From contig JANNWS010000167.1 in assembly GCA_031408575.1 (NCBI GenBank), positions 1 to 29,744 on the forward strand: a DNA stretch of 29,744 nucleotides, written 5' to 3'. The DNA comes from Aliitabrizicola sp031408575 (lineage in GTDB: Bacteria > Pseudomonadota > Alphaproteobacteria > Rhodobacterales > Rhodobacteraceae). The notes under the pieces are model-generated. The model was not told the origin of the DNA. It did no database searches and saw only the letters and a program-made list of their open reading frames with translations. The position numbers and the translations under genes were made by a program. Positions 1 through 7,119 of the stretch are shown here, piece after piece. Numbering within the stretch: the stretch's first letter is position 1; each line of letters begins with the position of its first letter.

Positions 1-1214
1 CCCGTGCCGAAATCGTCAAGGTCGATGCCACAGCCCAGTGCCGCCAGCGCCGCCACGTTTCGCACGATCACGTCATTGTCGGTCTGCGTCACCACGGTTT
101 CCAGAATTTCCACCGTCAATCGGTCCGGTGGCAGGTCGAACCTGTCCAGTTCCCATTTGATCTTTTCTGGCAGTTTCGGGTTGCGCAATTCGGCCGCCGA
201 AAAATTTACGGCGACGGTCGGCACTTTCAGCCCGGCCTTGTCCCAGCGCACAAGCGCTGACAGCGCGTTGTAAAGCATCACCTCACCCAGCCGTTCCGAC
301 AGGCCCGCCTCTTCGATTGCAGGCAGGAATTCGGCGGGGGCGACGATGCCGCGGTCGGGGTGGTGCCAGCGCGCCAGTGCTTCGAACCCGCTAATCGCCC
401 CGGTGTCGGTGGAAATCTGCGGCTGGAAATGCGCGCGGATCTGCCCTTCGTCCAATGCGGCCTCCAGTTCATCGCGCCGGGCGTCGCGGTCGGCACGGGT
501 GCGCGCCATGTCGGGGGCAAAGCTGCGGATCGCACCCGGACCATGTCGCAGCGCGTCATCCGCCGCGATCTGAGCGGCATCAAGCAAGGCGCGCCCGGTC
601 TTTTCAGGCGCGCGCGACACAAGACAGAACCCGACCGAGCAGGTGACGTAAAGCTGCGCCCCGTTCAGGCTGATCGGCACGCTGATCGCTGCCTGCAGAC
701 GCGACGCCACCTGTACCAGCGTTTCAAGGTCAATCCGCCACACTGCGCCAAGCGCTACCGCAAGGCCCCCCCCCTCCAGCCGTGCTACCGTATCGCCCTG
801 GCGCAGCGCGCCAAAGATACGGTCGGCACAACTGGTCAGCACATCCGCCTGCACCGCGCGACCATGCCGGTCAAGAAACCGGTCGGCCTCGTCGAACTGC
901 ACGACAAGGCAGGCGGTGGTCAGGCCCGAAGCGGTGGTATCACGCAGGACGGCATCCAAAGCCCCGGTGATCTGCGGTCGCTGCCCAAGCACGCCGGTCC
1001 CGTCCTGGGGACCCTGTGCCGGGCGCATCGAAAATGCGCCGGTCATCACGAAGATCAGCGGCAGGCCAAGCGCTGCAAAGATCAGCGTCGCCTCGCCGCC
1101 CAGCCAGAACGCGGCAAGTGTCAGCGCGGGCAGGAACACCATGACCTCGGGACGGCGCATCGCCCCTCCCGCCCAAACGATCCCCTGCGTTATCAGCGCT
1201 GTTCCGATCCGCAT
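1..1214 (-). CDS. Membrane-anchored degenerate-GGDEF/EAL protein, c-di-GMP phosphodiesterase (partial, cut by left edge)
   Basis: About 404 residues are visible and the C-terminus lies beyond position 1. The N-terminus has two hydrophobic segments (about residues 25-40 and 44-62), so it probably sits in the inner membrane. A GGDEF-like domain follows, but its signature reads EGGGL at 147-151, so cyclase activity is unlikely. The EAL domain looks intact: FEALARW with EAL at 278-280, NFSAAELRNP with the metal-site Asn at about 337, an EILETV stretch, and DDFGTG at 400 onward. By family knowledge these residues hydrolyse c-di-GMP to pGpG. The start is well supported by GGAGG at 1221-1225, six bases from the ATG. 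Nine consecutive G residues (766-774) encode the degenerate GGDEF signature, a possible slippage site. No partner gene is visible. The EAL assignment is firm; activity is inferred. Confidence 0.88.
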   Translation of the reverse strand, partial: MRIGTALITQGIVWAGGAMRRPEVMVFLPALTLAAFWLGGEATLIFAALGLPLIFVMTGAFSMRPAQGPQDGTGVLGQRPQITGALDAVLRDTTASGLTTACLVVQFDEADRFLDRHGRAVQADVLTSCADRIFGALRQGDTVARLEGGGLAVALGAVWRIDLETLVQVASRLQAAISVPISLNGAQLYVTCSVGFCLVSRAPEKTGRALLDAAQIAADDALRHGPGAIRSFAPDMARTRADRDARRDELEAALDEGQIRAHFQPQISTDTGAISGFEALARWHHPDRGIVAPAEFLPAIEEAGLSERLGEVMLYNALSALVRWDKAGLKVPTVAVNFSAAELRNPKLPEKIKWELDRFDLPPDRLTVEILETVVTQTDNDVIVRNVAALAALGCGIDLDDFGT

Positions 1215-1594
1215 CTTGATCCTCCGCAAAGCGGGCGATCCAGATCCCGCTATCGGGCAGATTAGAGAATCAGGTTGATCGCAAAGTTAATTTTCCCGCC
1301 CCAGTTGCGTAGGATTTTCTGCAACTTCGCTCTTTCGCTGGCGCAACTGAGGGACTTTGGAAAGGGCGGCGCCCCAACCGGCAGGTGGGGTCCCGGCAGA
1401 TCGGCGCAATATCAACCGACTGCGGCGGGACACCTGTACCGGATGCGTGCGCGAGGGTGCATTTGACCGCTGGCGGTGCAGCAAGCTGTGCCGGCAGCAA
1501 AGGCCGCGTGGCTTGACAATCACCGGCATCACGCGACGCTTTACATCCGGTTACTGCTAGCATGCGTAAGAAGCACTGTAATATTGGGGGATAC
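1215..1594. other. Intergenic region between divergent genes, with inverted repeats
   Basis: This 380-bp stretch separates the divergent EAL gene and DUF3833 gene and holds no convincing ORF. It contains an imperfect palindrome at 1305-1324 (TTGCGTAGGATTTTCTGCAA) resembling sites of Lrp/AsnC-type regulators, and CAGTTGCG (1302-1309) matched by CGCAACTG (1342-1349). A TTGACA hexamer at 1513-1518 could be a -35 box for the rightward gene, but I see no good -10 box at the expected spacing. Confidence 0.4.
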
Positions 1595-2119
1595 ATGATG
1601 CGCGCAATGATTTTGGGCCTGTTCGTTCTGTTGGCGGCCTGCACCGGGCGTCCGGGGTCGACCGACCCGCTTCTCAGCGACCGTAGGCTGGCGCTTGAGG
1701 AGTTCTTCGATGGCCCGATCGTAGCGCATGGCCAGTTTCAGGACGTATTCGGCACCGTCCGCCGCCGCTTTGTCGTGCAGATCGACGGCGACTGGGATGG
1801 CACGACGCTGACGCTGGACGAAAACTTCGTCTATGAGGACGGATCTAAGGAAAACCGCAAATGGTCGCTGACCAAGACCGGCCCGGACAGCTGGCAGGGC
1901 AACGCCCCTGGCGTGATCGGCACCGCCTTGGGCGAGGAACGGGGCGATACTTTCAACTGGCGCTACACCATTGACCTGCCGGTTCCCGACGGCACGCTGC
2001 GGGTCAGCTTTGATGACTGGATGTGGCAATTGACCGACGACCGGCTGATGAACATCGCCTACATGAAGCGGGCGGGCGTCACGATCGGGCAGGTGGTAAT
2101 CTTCTTCGAAAAGGGCTGA
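1595..2119 (+). CDS. DUF3833 family lipoprotein
   Basis: A 174-residue protein with a lipoprotein signal: a hydrophobic run, then LLAAC with the lipidated Cys at residue 16, so it is probably anchored to a membrane facing the periplasm. The mature part matches the DUF3833 pattern as I know it: FFDGPI, GxFxDxxGxxRRRF, TLTLDENFVYEDG, FNWRYTIDLPVPDG, FDDWMWQL and a C-terminal VIFFEKG. The family has no established function. GGGGG at 1586-1590 sits just upstream of paired ATGs at 1595 and 1598. An in-frame ATG at 1562 would add eleven residues before the signal peptide and is less likely. The gene converges on yidD with only two bases between stops and no hairpin there. Family call is good; function unknown. 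Confidence 0.8.
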   Translation: MMRAMILGLFVLLAACTGRPGSTDPLLSDRRLALEEFFDGPIVAHGQFQDVFGTVRRRFVVQIDGDWDGTTLTLDENFVYEDGSKENRKWSLTKTGPDSWQGNAPGVIGTALGEERGDTFNWRYTIDLPVPDGTLRVSFDDWMWQLTDDRLMNIAYMKRAGVTIGQVVIFFEKG

Positions 2120-2121
2120 TC

Positions 2122-2394
2122 TCAGTCCCCGGTGCCGGTGCCGGTGCCAAGATCGGGGTCTTCCTCGCCCGGTCGCGACGGCACCGGATCATAGCCTGAT
2201 CCGCCCAGCGGATGACAGCGACCGATGCGGCGCACCGTCAGGGCGGTGCCGCGCAGGCCACCGTGTTTTTCCAGTGCCTCCAGTGCATAGGCCGAGCAGG
2301 TCGGCTGATAGCGGCAGCCATGCCCGACCCAGGGCGACAGCAGCAGCCGGTAAGCCCGCACCGGCAGCGCCAGCAGATGCGCCAAGGGCGTCAT
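2122..2394 (-). CDS. yidD: Membrane protein insertion efficiency factor YidD
   Basis: A 90-residue protein with the YidD signature: an amphipathic N-terminal stretch (LPVRAYRLLLSPW), then CRYQPTCSAYALEALEKHG and the LTVRRIGRCHPLGGSGYDPVP segment. Family knowledge: a small peripheral inner-membrane protein that assists YidC-dependent insertion. It is the last gene of rpmH-rnpA-yidD. Its ATG overlaps the rnpA stop by four bases (2391-2394), so translation is coupled. yidC, often next in this cluster, is not adjacent here. The C-terminus ends in a run of Gly-Thr encoded by three tandem GGTGCC hexamers on the plus strand (2131-2148), so tail length may vary between strains. Confidence 0.95.
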   Translation of the reverse strand: MTPLAHLLALPVRAYRLLLSPWVGHGCRYQPTCSAYALEALEKHGGLRGTALTVRRIGRCHPLGGSGYDPVPSRPGEEDPDLGTGTGTGD

Positions 2395-2807
2395 TTTGAC
2401 CGCCGCTCGGCGTGAATCTGCGCCAGCGCCGCGGCCAGATCGCCCAGCATCAGGGCATAATCCCGCTCTACCGTTGCCCCAGGTCGACCCACCAGCACAT
2501 AGTCCCAGCCTAGTTGCCCCGCGCCGGGCAGCACGGCCCGCACAAGTTCACGCAACCGACGCTTGGCGCGGTTGCGTATCACCGCATTGCCGATTTTCTT
2601 GGAACAGGTGTAACCCACGCGGATCGTAGCACTGTCATCGCCGCGCCTGCGGGCCTGCACGGTAAAGCTCGGCGTGCTTTGCCGCCGCGCTTGGGCTGCG
2701 CGTAGGAAATCGGCACGCTTGGCGAGGGTCAGCAAACGAACGGAAACCGCCGGAGCCAAGGGTGCCTCGGCATCACTGCCTGCAACCCTAATCTCCGGCG
2801 GTGTCAT
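2391..2807 (-). CDS. rnpA: Ribonuclease P protein component RnpA
   Basis: A 138-residue basic protein carrying the RnpA core: LTLAKRADFLRA near the N-terminus, VGYTCSKKIGNAVIRNRAKRRLREL in the middle (the conserved RNR RNA-binding element) and a DYVLVGRPG segment. It binds the RNase P RNA and helps remove 5' leaders from pre-tRNAs. An extension of roughly 25 residues precedes the core. The start at 2807 has GGGAGG six bases upstream. It lies 33 bp after rpmH and overlaps yidD by four bases, the standard bacterial arrangement. Confidence 0.96.
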   Translation of the reverse strand: MTPPEIRVAGSDAEAPLAPAVSVRLLTLAKRADFLRAAQARRQSTPSFTVQARRRGDDSATIRVGYTCSKKIGNAVIRNRAKRRLRELVRAVLPGAGQLGWDYVLVGRPGATVERDYALMLGDLAAALAQIHAERRSK

Positions 2808-2840
2808 GCAATGCCTCCCGTGGGAAGCGGTCAGGCCAGA

Positions 2841-2975
2841 TCAGGCCGACAGCTTCTTGCGGCCCTTTGCACGGCGCGCGGCCAGAACCAGCCGGCCGCC
2901 CTTGGTCGCCATCCGTGCGCGGAAGCCGTGGCGGCGTGCGCGGACCAGATTCGAGGGTTGAAACGTGCGCTTCAT
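2841..2975 (-). CDS. rpmH: 50S ribosomal protein L34
   Basis: A 44-residue protein starting MKRTFQPSNLVRARRHGFR and ending in the basic GRKKLSA tail, typical for L34, which binds 23S rRNA in the large subunit. GGAG lies eight bases upstream of the ATG. It is the first gene of the rpmH-rnpA-yidD operon, with a good promoter 71 bp upstream. Confidence 0.97.
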   Translation of the reverse strand: MKRTFQPSNLVRARRHGFRARMATKGGRLVLAARRAKGRKKLSA

Positions 2976-3045
2976 CGCGGAACTCCATCACTTCGGCAGC
3001 CCCTCCCCGATGGGATTCGAGGGCCACCCTTCATTCGAAGACCGT

Positions 3046-3074
3046 CCTTTACGGAACGCCCTGCGCCAAGTCAA
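3046..3074 (-). promoter_or_regulatory. Sigma-70 type promoter of rpmH-rnpA-yidD
   Basis: On the minus strand a -35 box TTGACT (3069-3074) is followed after exactly 17 bases by a -10 box TAAAGG (3046-3051). Placement about 70 bp ahead of rpmH and the same TTGACT-N17 layout as the atpI promoter support it. Read from sequence only. Confidence 0.65.
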
Positions 3075-3244
3075 TTCGGCGCGGCACGTTTTTCTGCAAC
3101 ATATCCTCGCTTGGCTGGGGCATCGTGGGCCAAATGTTTCAGTCTGACGGCTTTGGCCCCGTTGCCGATCAATGCCGCGTGAGGGGGCTGTTGTCAGCGC
3201 CCTTCGCAGCGCATCTACCCGACACGCGACCAAGGAGCGAAAGC

Positions 3245-3988
3245 GTGAGCGATATGGCAACCCCTACCCGCCCCGACCCAACGATCAGGGGATTAAGGCG
3301 AAAAGCGCCGATCCTGATCATTTTCGCCGCCGCTCTGATCGGGGCCTTTACCCTGCGCGACCATCTGAGCTTTGAGTCCCTTGCCACCCACCGCGAAACC
3401 CTGCTGTCGTTTCGCGATGCGCATTACCCGGTGGCGGCGATTGTCTTTGTGGCGGCCTATGCGGTCATGGTGGCGCTCAGCCTGCCCGGTGCGTTGATTG
3501 CGACGCTGACCGGAGGGTTCCTGTTCGGGGTGTTTCCCGGCGCTCTCTTCAACATCGCCGGGGCCACGCTGGGGGCGATTGCGGTGTTTCTGGCCGCCCG
3601 CGCGGGTTTTGGCGCGCAATTGAACGACCGGATCGCGGCGGGTGGCGGGGCAGCGGCACGCCTGATGGCGGGGCTGCGCGAGAATCAGCTTTCGGTGCTG
3701 TTCCTGATGCGCCTTGTTCCTGTGGTACCGTTCTTTCTGGCGAACCTGATTCCCGCCGCAATGGGTGTCAGCCTCGGGCGCTTTGCCTTCACCACCTTTT
3801 TCGGCATCATGCCCGGTGGCCTTGTCTACACTTGGGTCGGTGCCGGTCTAAGTGAGGTTTTCGCGGCAGGCGGCACCCCCGACCTTGGCCTGCTGTTCAA
3901 GCCACAGATTCTGGGGCCGATTCTGGCGCTGGCGGCTTTGGCCGCCCTGCCGATCCTGCTGAAAGCTTTTGGCAGGAAAGGCCGCTGA
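3245..3988 (+). CDS. TVP38/TMEM64 (VTT/DedA-like) family membrane protein
   Basis: A 247-residue integral membrane protein. Hydrophobic segments lie around residues 21-37 and 63-80, across the LPGALIATLTGGFLFG region, at GATLGAIAVFLAAR, at LMRLVPVVPFFLANLIPAAMGV, and at the C-terminus. The glycine- and proline-rich LPGA/TGGFLFG and RLVPVVPFF motifs define the VTT/SNARE-associated family, whose eukaryotic members are lipid scramblases; bacterial roles are poorly defined. The start is taken as GTG at 3245, since AAGGAG (3232-3237) is seven bases from it and sixteen from the ATG at 3254. The stop lies one base before the start of the flavoprotein gene, so the two are almost certainly co-translated. 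Fused versions of this pair are annotated in other bacteria, suggesting joint function. Confidence 0.85.
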   Translation: MSDMATPTRPDPTIRGLRRKAPILIIFAAALIGAFTLRDHLSFESLATHRETLLSFRDAHYPVAAIVFVAAYAVMVALSLPGALIATLTGGFLFGVFPGALFNIAGATLGAIAVFLAARAGFGAQLNDRIAAGGGAAARLMAGLRENQLSVLFLMRLVPVVPFFLANLIPAAMGVSLGRFAFTTFFGIMPGGLVYTWVGAGLSEVFAAGGTPDLGLLFKPQILGPILALAALAALPILLKAFGRKGR

Positions 3989-3989
3989 C

Positions 3990-5405
3990 ATGGCACGGAT
4001 CACGACGGATATCTGCGTCATCGGCGCGGGGTCGGGTGGGCTATCGGTGGCGGCGGGTGCCGCCCAGATGGGCGCACGGGTGGTGCTGGTCGAAGGGGCC
4101 GAGATGGGCGGCGACTGCCTGAACCACGGCTGCGTGCCGTCAAAGGCGCTGCTGGCTGCCGCCAAGGCTGCCCATGCGATGACGGCGGGTGCCGCGTTCG
4201 GCATCACTCCGGTGGTGCCGCAGGTCGATTTCGGCGCGGTCAAGGATCATGTGGCGCGCGTGATCGCCACCATAGCCCCCGTTGATAGTCAGGAACGGTT
4301 CGAAGGGCTGGGCGTCCACGTCATCCGCGCCTGGGGCAAATTCATCTCGCCGACCGAACTTGAGGCAGGAGACACGATCATCACCGCGCGCCGGTTTGTC
4401 ATCGCCACCGGATCGCGCCCTGTCGTGCCGCCCATACCGGGGCTAGACGGGGTGCCGTATCTGACGAATGAGACAATCTTTGCGCTGCGCGAAAAGCCGT
4501 CGCACCTGATCATTCTGGGCGGTGGTCCCATCGGCATGGAAATGGCGCAGGCGCATCGCCGTCTGGGCTGTGCGGTGACAGTGATCGAGGGCCTGAAGGC
4601 GCTGGGCCGCGAAGACCCCGACCTTGCCGCCGTGGTGTTGGAGCGGATGCGTGCCGAAGGCGTGGAGATTATCGAGGGCGTTTCGGTGACAGCTGTTTCG
4701 CCCCAAGGCGGCGTGACCGCTACGCTTTCGGACGGCCAGAAGATCGCAGGCTCGCATATCCTGATCGCCGCCGGGCGCAAGGTTGCACTGGACGGGCTGA
4801 ACCTTGATGCTGCAGGTGTGGCGCATGACAAGAAGGGCGTGGCCGTAGACGCCCACCTGCGCGCCTCCAACCGCCGCGTTTATGCGGTGGGCGACGCGGC
4901 GGGCGGCGCGCAGTTCACCCATCTGGCGGGCTATCACGCGGGCGTGGTGATCCGTCAGGTGCTGTTCGGCCTGCCCGCCAAGGCCAGCATGGCCCATATC
5001 CCCCGTGCCACCTACACCGACCCCGAACTGGCGCAGGTGGGGATGACCGAGGCCGAAGCACGGACCGCCCACGGTGACCGGCTGGAGGTGCTGCGCTGGC
5101 CCTATCACGACAATGATCGGGCGGTGGCCACCGGAAAAACCGCTGGTCTGATCAAGGTCATGGTCATGAAAGGCCGGCCTGTCGGTGCGGGTATCGCCGG
5201 CGCGCAGGCGGGCGAGTTGATCGCGCTCTGGGCGCTGGCCCTGTCGTCAGGGTTGAAGATGAATGCGATTGCGGGAATGGTGGCCCCCTACCCAACGTTG
5301 GGCGAGGTATCGAAGCGTGCGGCAGGCGCCTATTTCTCGCCCCGGCTGTTCGACAGTGCTGCGGTGAAACGGGTCGTGCGGTTGGTCCAGCGGTTTTTGC
5401 CCTGA
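3990..5405 (+). CDS. FAD-dependent pyridine nucleotide-disulfide oxidoreductase, MerA/LPD-like
   Basis: A 471-residue flavoprotein. GAGSGG (12-17) is the FAD-binding loop; CLNHGC with Cys43 and Cys48 is the redox-active disulfide; LGGGPIGMEMA is the NAD(P)H-binding loop; YAVGDAAGG is the second FAD contact; the C-terminal dimerisation domain begins near YTDPELAQVG. The catalytic His of lipoamide dehydrogenases is missing: the family HPTLSE region reads APYPTLGE, with Tyr as in mercuric reductase. The MerA C-terminal Cys pair and N-terminal metal-binding domain are also absent, so neither lipoamide nor mercury is a safe substrate. The ATG lies one base after the TVP38 stop, with AGGAA about eleven bases upstream. 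It probably reduces an unknown partner at the membrane with the TVP38 protein. Confidence 0.87.
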   Translation: MARITTDICVIGAGSGGLSVAAGAAQMGARVVLVEGAEMGGDCLNHGCVPSKALLAAAKAAHAMTAGAAFGITPVVPQVDFGAVKDHVARVIATIAPVDSQERFEGLGVHVIRAWGKFISPTELEAGDTIITARRFVIATGSRPVVPPIPGLDGVPYLTNETIFALREKPSHLIILGGGPIGMEMAQAHRRLGCAVTVIEGLKALGREDPDLAAVVLERMRAEGVEIIEGVSVTAVSPQGGVTATLSDGQKIAGSHILIAAGRKVALDGLNLDAAGVAHDKKGVAVDAHLRASNRRVYAVGDAAGGAQFTHLAGYHAGVVIRQVLFGLPAKASMAHIPRATYTDPELAQVGMTEAEARTAHGDRLEVLRWPYHDNDRAVATGKTAGLIKVMVMKGRPVGAGIAGAQAGELIALWALALSSGLKMNAIAGMVAPYPTLGEVSKRAAGAYFSPRLFDSAAVKRVVRLVQRFLP

Positions 5406-5484
5406 GCGGTTGGGTAGCGGGGAATGCGTACGGGGGGCTGCCAGCCGTCCAAACGTCCGGCTATGCGCGTGGCTTTCTTTACGC

Positions 5485-5508
5485 AAACCTTCCACTGGAA
5501 GGTTTTTT
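5485..5508 (+). terminator. Rho-independent terminator after the TVP38-flavoprotein pair
   Basis: A perfect nine-base-pair stem (AAACCTTCC / GGAAGGTTT) with a three-base loop runs straight into a T run at 5503-5508. It lies 80 bp after the flavoprotein stop and before the sensor kinase, so the kinase is probably transcribed separately. Confidence 0.85.
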
Positions 5509-5560
5509 GTGCGCTCATCACCCCCAAGGGTATTTGTAGACAGAAGATGGGATTTGATCG

Positions 5561-6976
5561 GTGAGCGGGAAACGGGCGATGGGGCTGAATACGCTGTCGG
5601 GTCGTTTTCTGCTGCTGACGGTGGCCTTCGTCATGCTGGCGGAAGTGCTGATCTTCGTGCCGTCGGTTGCGCGGTTCCGGGCGGATTACCTGCTGTTGCG
5701 GCTGGAAAAGGCACAGATTGCATCGCTTGCCACGCTGGCCACCGAACAGATGATCGGCCCTGAACTGGAAAAGGAACTGCTGGCCAATGCCGGCGTGTTC
5801 AACGTCGTGCTGCGGCGGGACGAGATCCGCCAGCTTGTGCTGTCGTCCGAGATCCCGCAGCCGATTGCTGCCACCTACGATCTGCGGATGGCGGGACCGT
5901 GGCAGTTGATAAAGGACGCAATGATGCAGCTCGCGGATAGCGAAAACCGGGTGATCCGCGTGATCGGAAACCCGGTGCAGGAGGCCGGTCTGCTGATCGA
6001 GATTACTACGGAAACGGCCCCGCTGCGAATGGCGCTGATCGACTATGGCCTGCGGATCCTTGCATTGTCGGCGCTGATTTCTGCAGTGACGGCGGTGCTC
6101 TTGTTCCTGTCGGTGCGCCGTCTGCTGGTCATGCCGATCCGCCGCGTGGTGAACCACATGACCGCCTATGCCGCAGCCCCTGAGGATGCGCGCCGCATCA
6201 TCACCGTCACCTCGCGCGTGGTCGAACTGCGCGAGGCCGAAGACGCGCTGCATGGCCTGCAAACCCAGCTGACCGGAGCGTTGCGCCAGAAAGAGCGGCT
6301 GGCACAGCTGGGCGGGGCCGTCGCCAAGATCAGCCACGATCTGCGCAACATCCTGACCACCGCCCAACTGTTCGCCGACCGGATGGAGGGCAGCGCCGAC
6401 CCCGTGGTGGCCCGTGCCGCCCCAAAGCTCGAGGCATCGATCCGCCGCGCGGTGGCCTTGTGCGAATCCACCCTGACCTTTGGGCGTGCCGAGGAACCCG
6501 CGCCCACCCTGTCGCGCTTTGCCCTGCGGACGCTGGCGGATGAGGTGGCCGAGGGCGAGGGACTTGGCCCCGAAGGCCCGGTGTCCTGCCTGATCGATGT
6601 GGCCCCCGGCCTGATGGTGCGCGGCGATGCCGAGCAGTTATACCGCGTGCTGTCCAACCTGCTGCGCAACGCCCGTCAGGCGATCGACGCCACCGGCGCA
6701 CCCGGCACGATCGAGATCAGCGGCGGCGAGGATGATGCCGAATGGTGGATCAAGGTCGGCGATACCGGCCCCGGCCTGCCCCCCAAGGCACGCGAGCATC
6801 TGTTCACCGCGTTTCAGGGCGGCACGCGCAAGGGCGGATCCGGCCTTGGCCTTGCGATTTCGGCCGAGCTTGTGCGCGGTCACGGCGGCAAGCTGGAGCT
6901 GATGCGCAGCGATGCCGACGGCACCGAATTCATCATCCGCCTGCCCAAGACCATCGGCCCCGCGACGGTTGATTGA
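5561..6976 (+). CDS. Sensor histidine kinase (membrane bound, HAMP-HisKA-HATPase)
   Basis: A 471-residue two-component sensor. TM1 spans about residues 16-36, a periplasmic domain of about 130 residues follows, and TM2 lies near 167-190 with a HAMP-like stretch after it (RRLLVMPIRRVVNHM). A coiled linker leads to the phosphoacceptor box KISHDLRN with His at 259. ATPase motifs are complete: N-box NLLRNARQAI, G1 GDTGPGLP, G2 GGSGLGLAIS. No response regulator is adjacent, so the partner is unknown. The start is uncertain: GTG at 5561 has only a weak GGGA upstream, and ATG at 5579 is an alternative that loses six residues. The periplasmic domain is not one I recognise, so the signal is unknown. 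Confidence 0.88.
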   Translation: MSGKRAMGLNTLSGRFLLLTVAFVMLAEVLIFVPSVARFRADYLLLRLEKAQIASLATLATEQMIGPELEKELLANAGVFNVVLRRDEIRQLVLSSEIPQPIAATYDLRMAGPWQLIKDAMMQLADSENRVIRVIGNPVQEAGLLIEITTETAPLRMALIDYGLRILALSALISAVTAVLLFLSVRRLLVMPIRRVVNHMTAYAAAPEDARRIITVTSRVVELREAEDALHGLQTQLTGALRQKERLAQLGGAVAKISHDLRNILTTAQLFADRMEGSADPVVARAAPKLEASIRRAVALCESTLTFGRAEEPAPTLSRFALRTLADEVAEGEGLGPEGPVSCLIDVAPGLMVRGDAEQLYRVLSNLLRNARQAIDATGAPGTIEISGGEDDAEWWIKVGDTGPGLPPKAREHLFTAFQGGTRKGGSGLGLAISAELVRGHGGKLELMRSDADGTEFIIRLPKTIGPATVD

Positions 6977-6989
6977 CGCGTTTTCGCCC

Positions 6990-7018
6990 TTGCAATGGTC
7001 TGGAGCCGGGGCTAATGC
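6990..7018 (+). promoter_or_regulatory. Probable promoter of tRNA-Arg
   Basis: TTGCAA (6990-6995) and TAATGC (7013-7018) are separated by 17 bases and end 12 bases before the tRNA. This is a reasonable sigma-70 type promoter placed correctly for a short leader. Confidence 0.5.
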
Positions 7019-7030
7019 CTTGCTCAATGT

Positions 7031-7107
7031 GCGCCCGTAGCTCAGCTGGATAGAGCATCAGACTACGAATCTGAGGGCCGGGCGTTCGAATCGCTCCGGG
7101 CGCACCA
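7031..7107 (+). tRNA. tRNA-Arg (anticodon ACG)
   Basis: A full 77-base cloverleaf: acceptor GCGCCCG pairs with CGGGCGC, the D arm is GCTC/GAGC, the anticodon stem is TCAGA/TCTGA around a CTACGAA loop giving anticodon ACG, and the T arm GGGCG/CGCTC encloses TTCGAAT. The CCA end is encoded. The ACG anticodon is normally deaminated to ICG to read CGU, CGC and CGA. Its 3' half is duplicated 803 bp downstream, marking it as the integration site of a mobile element. Confidence 0.97.
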
Positions 7108-7110
7108 TTT
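7057..7110 (+). repeat. Attachment-site copy within tRNA-Arg (direct repeat 1)
   Basis: This 54-base segment runs from the anticodon stem to just past the CCA end of the tRNA and recurs at 7860-7913 with 49 of 54 identical bases. It is the intact side that restores the tRNA gene, as expected when a tyrosine recombinase integrates into a tRNA 3' end. Confidence 0.8.
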
Positions 7111-7119
7111 ATTTCTTTG

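Noticed and set aside
360..1265. Plus-strand open frame of 301 codons
   Set aside because: It lies antisense to the EAL gene, which has clear motifs and a good ribosome site; the predicted protein is low-complexity Arg/His/Gln-rich, typical of an antisense shadow in GC-rich DNA.
1513..1545. TTGACA as promoter for the DUF3833 gene
   Set aside because: The -35 hexamer is perfect but no acceptable -10 box lies 16-18 bases downstream; recorded only as part of the intergenic description.
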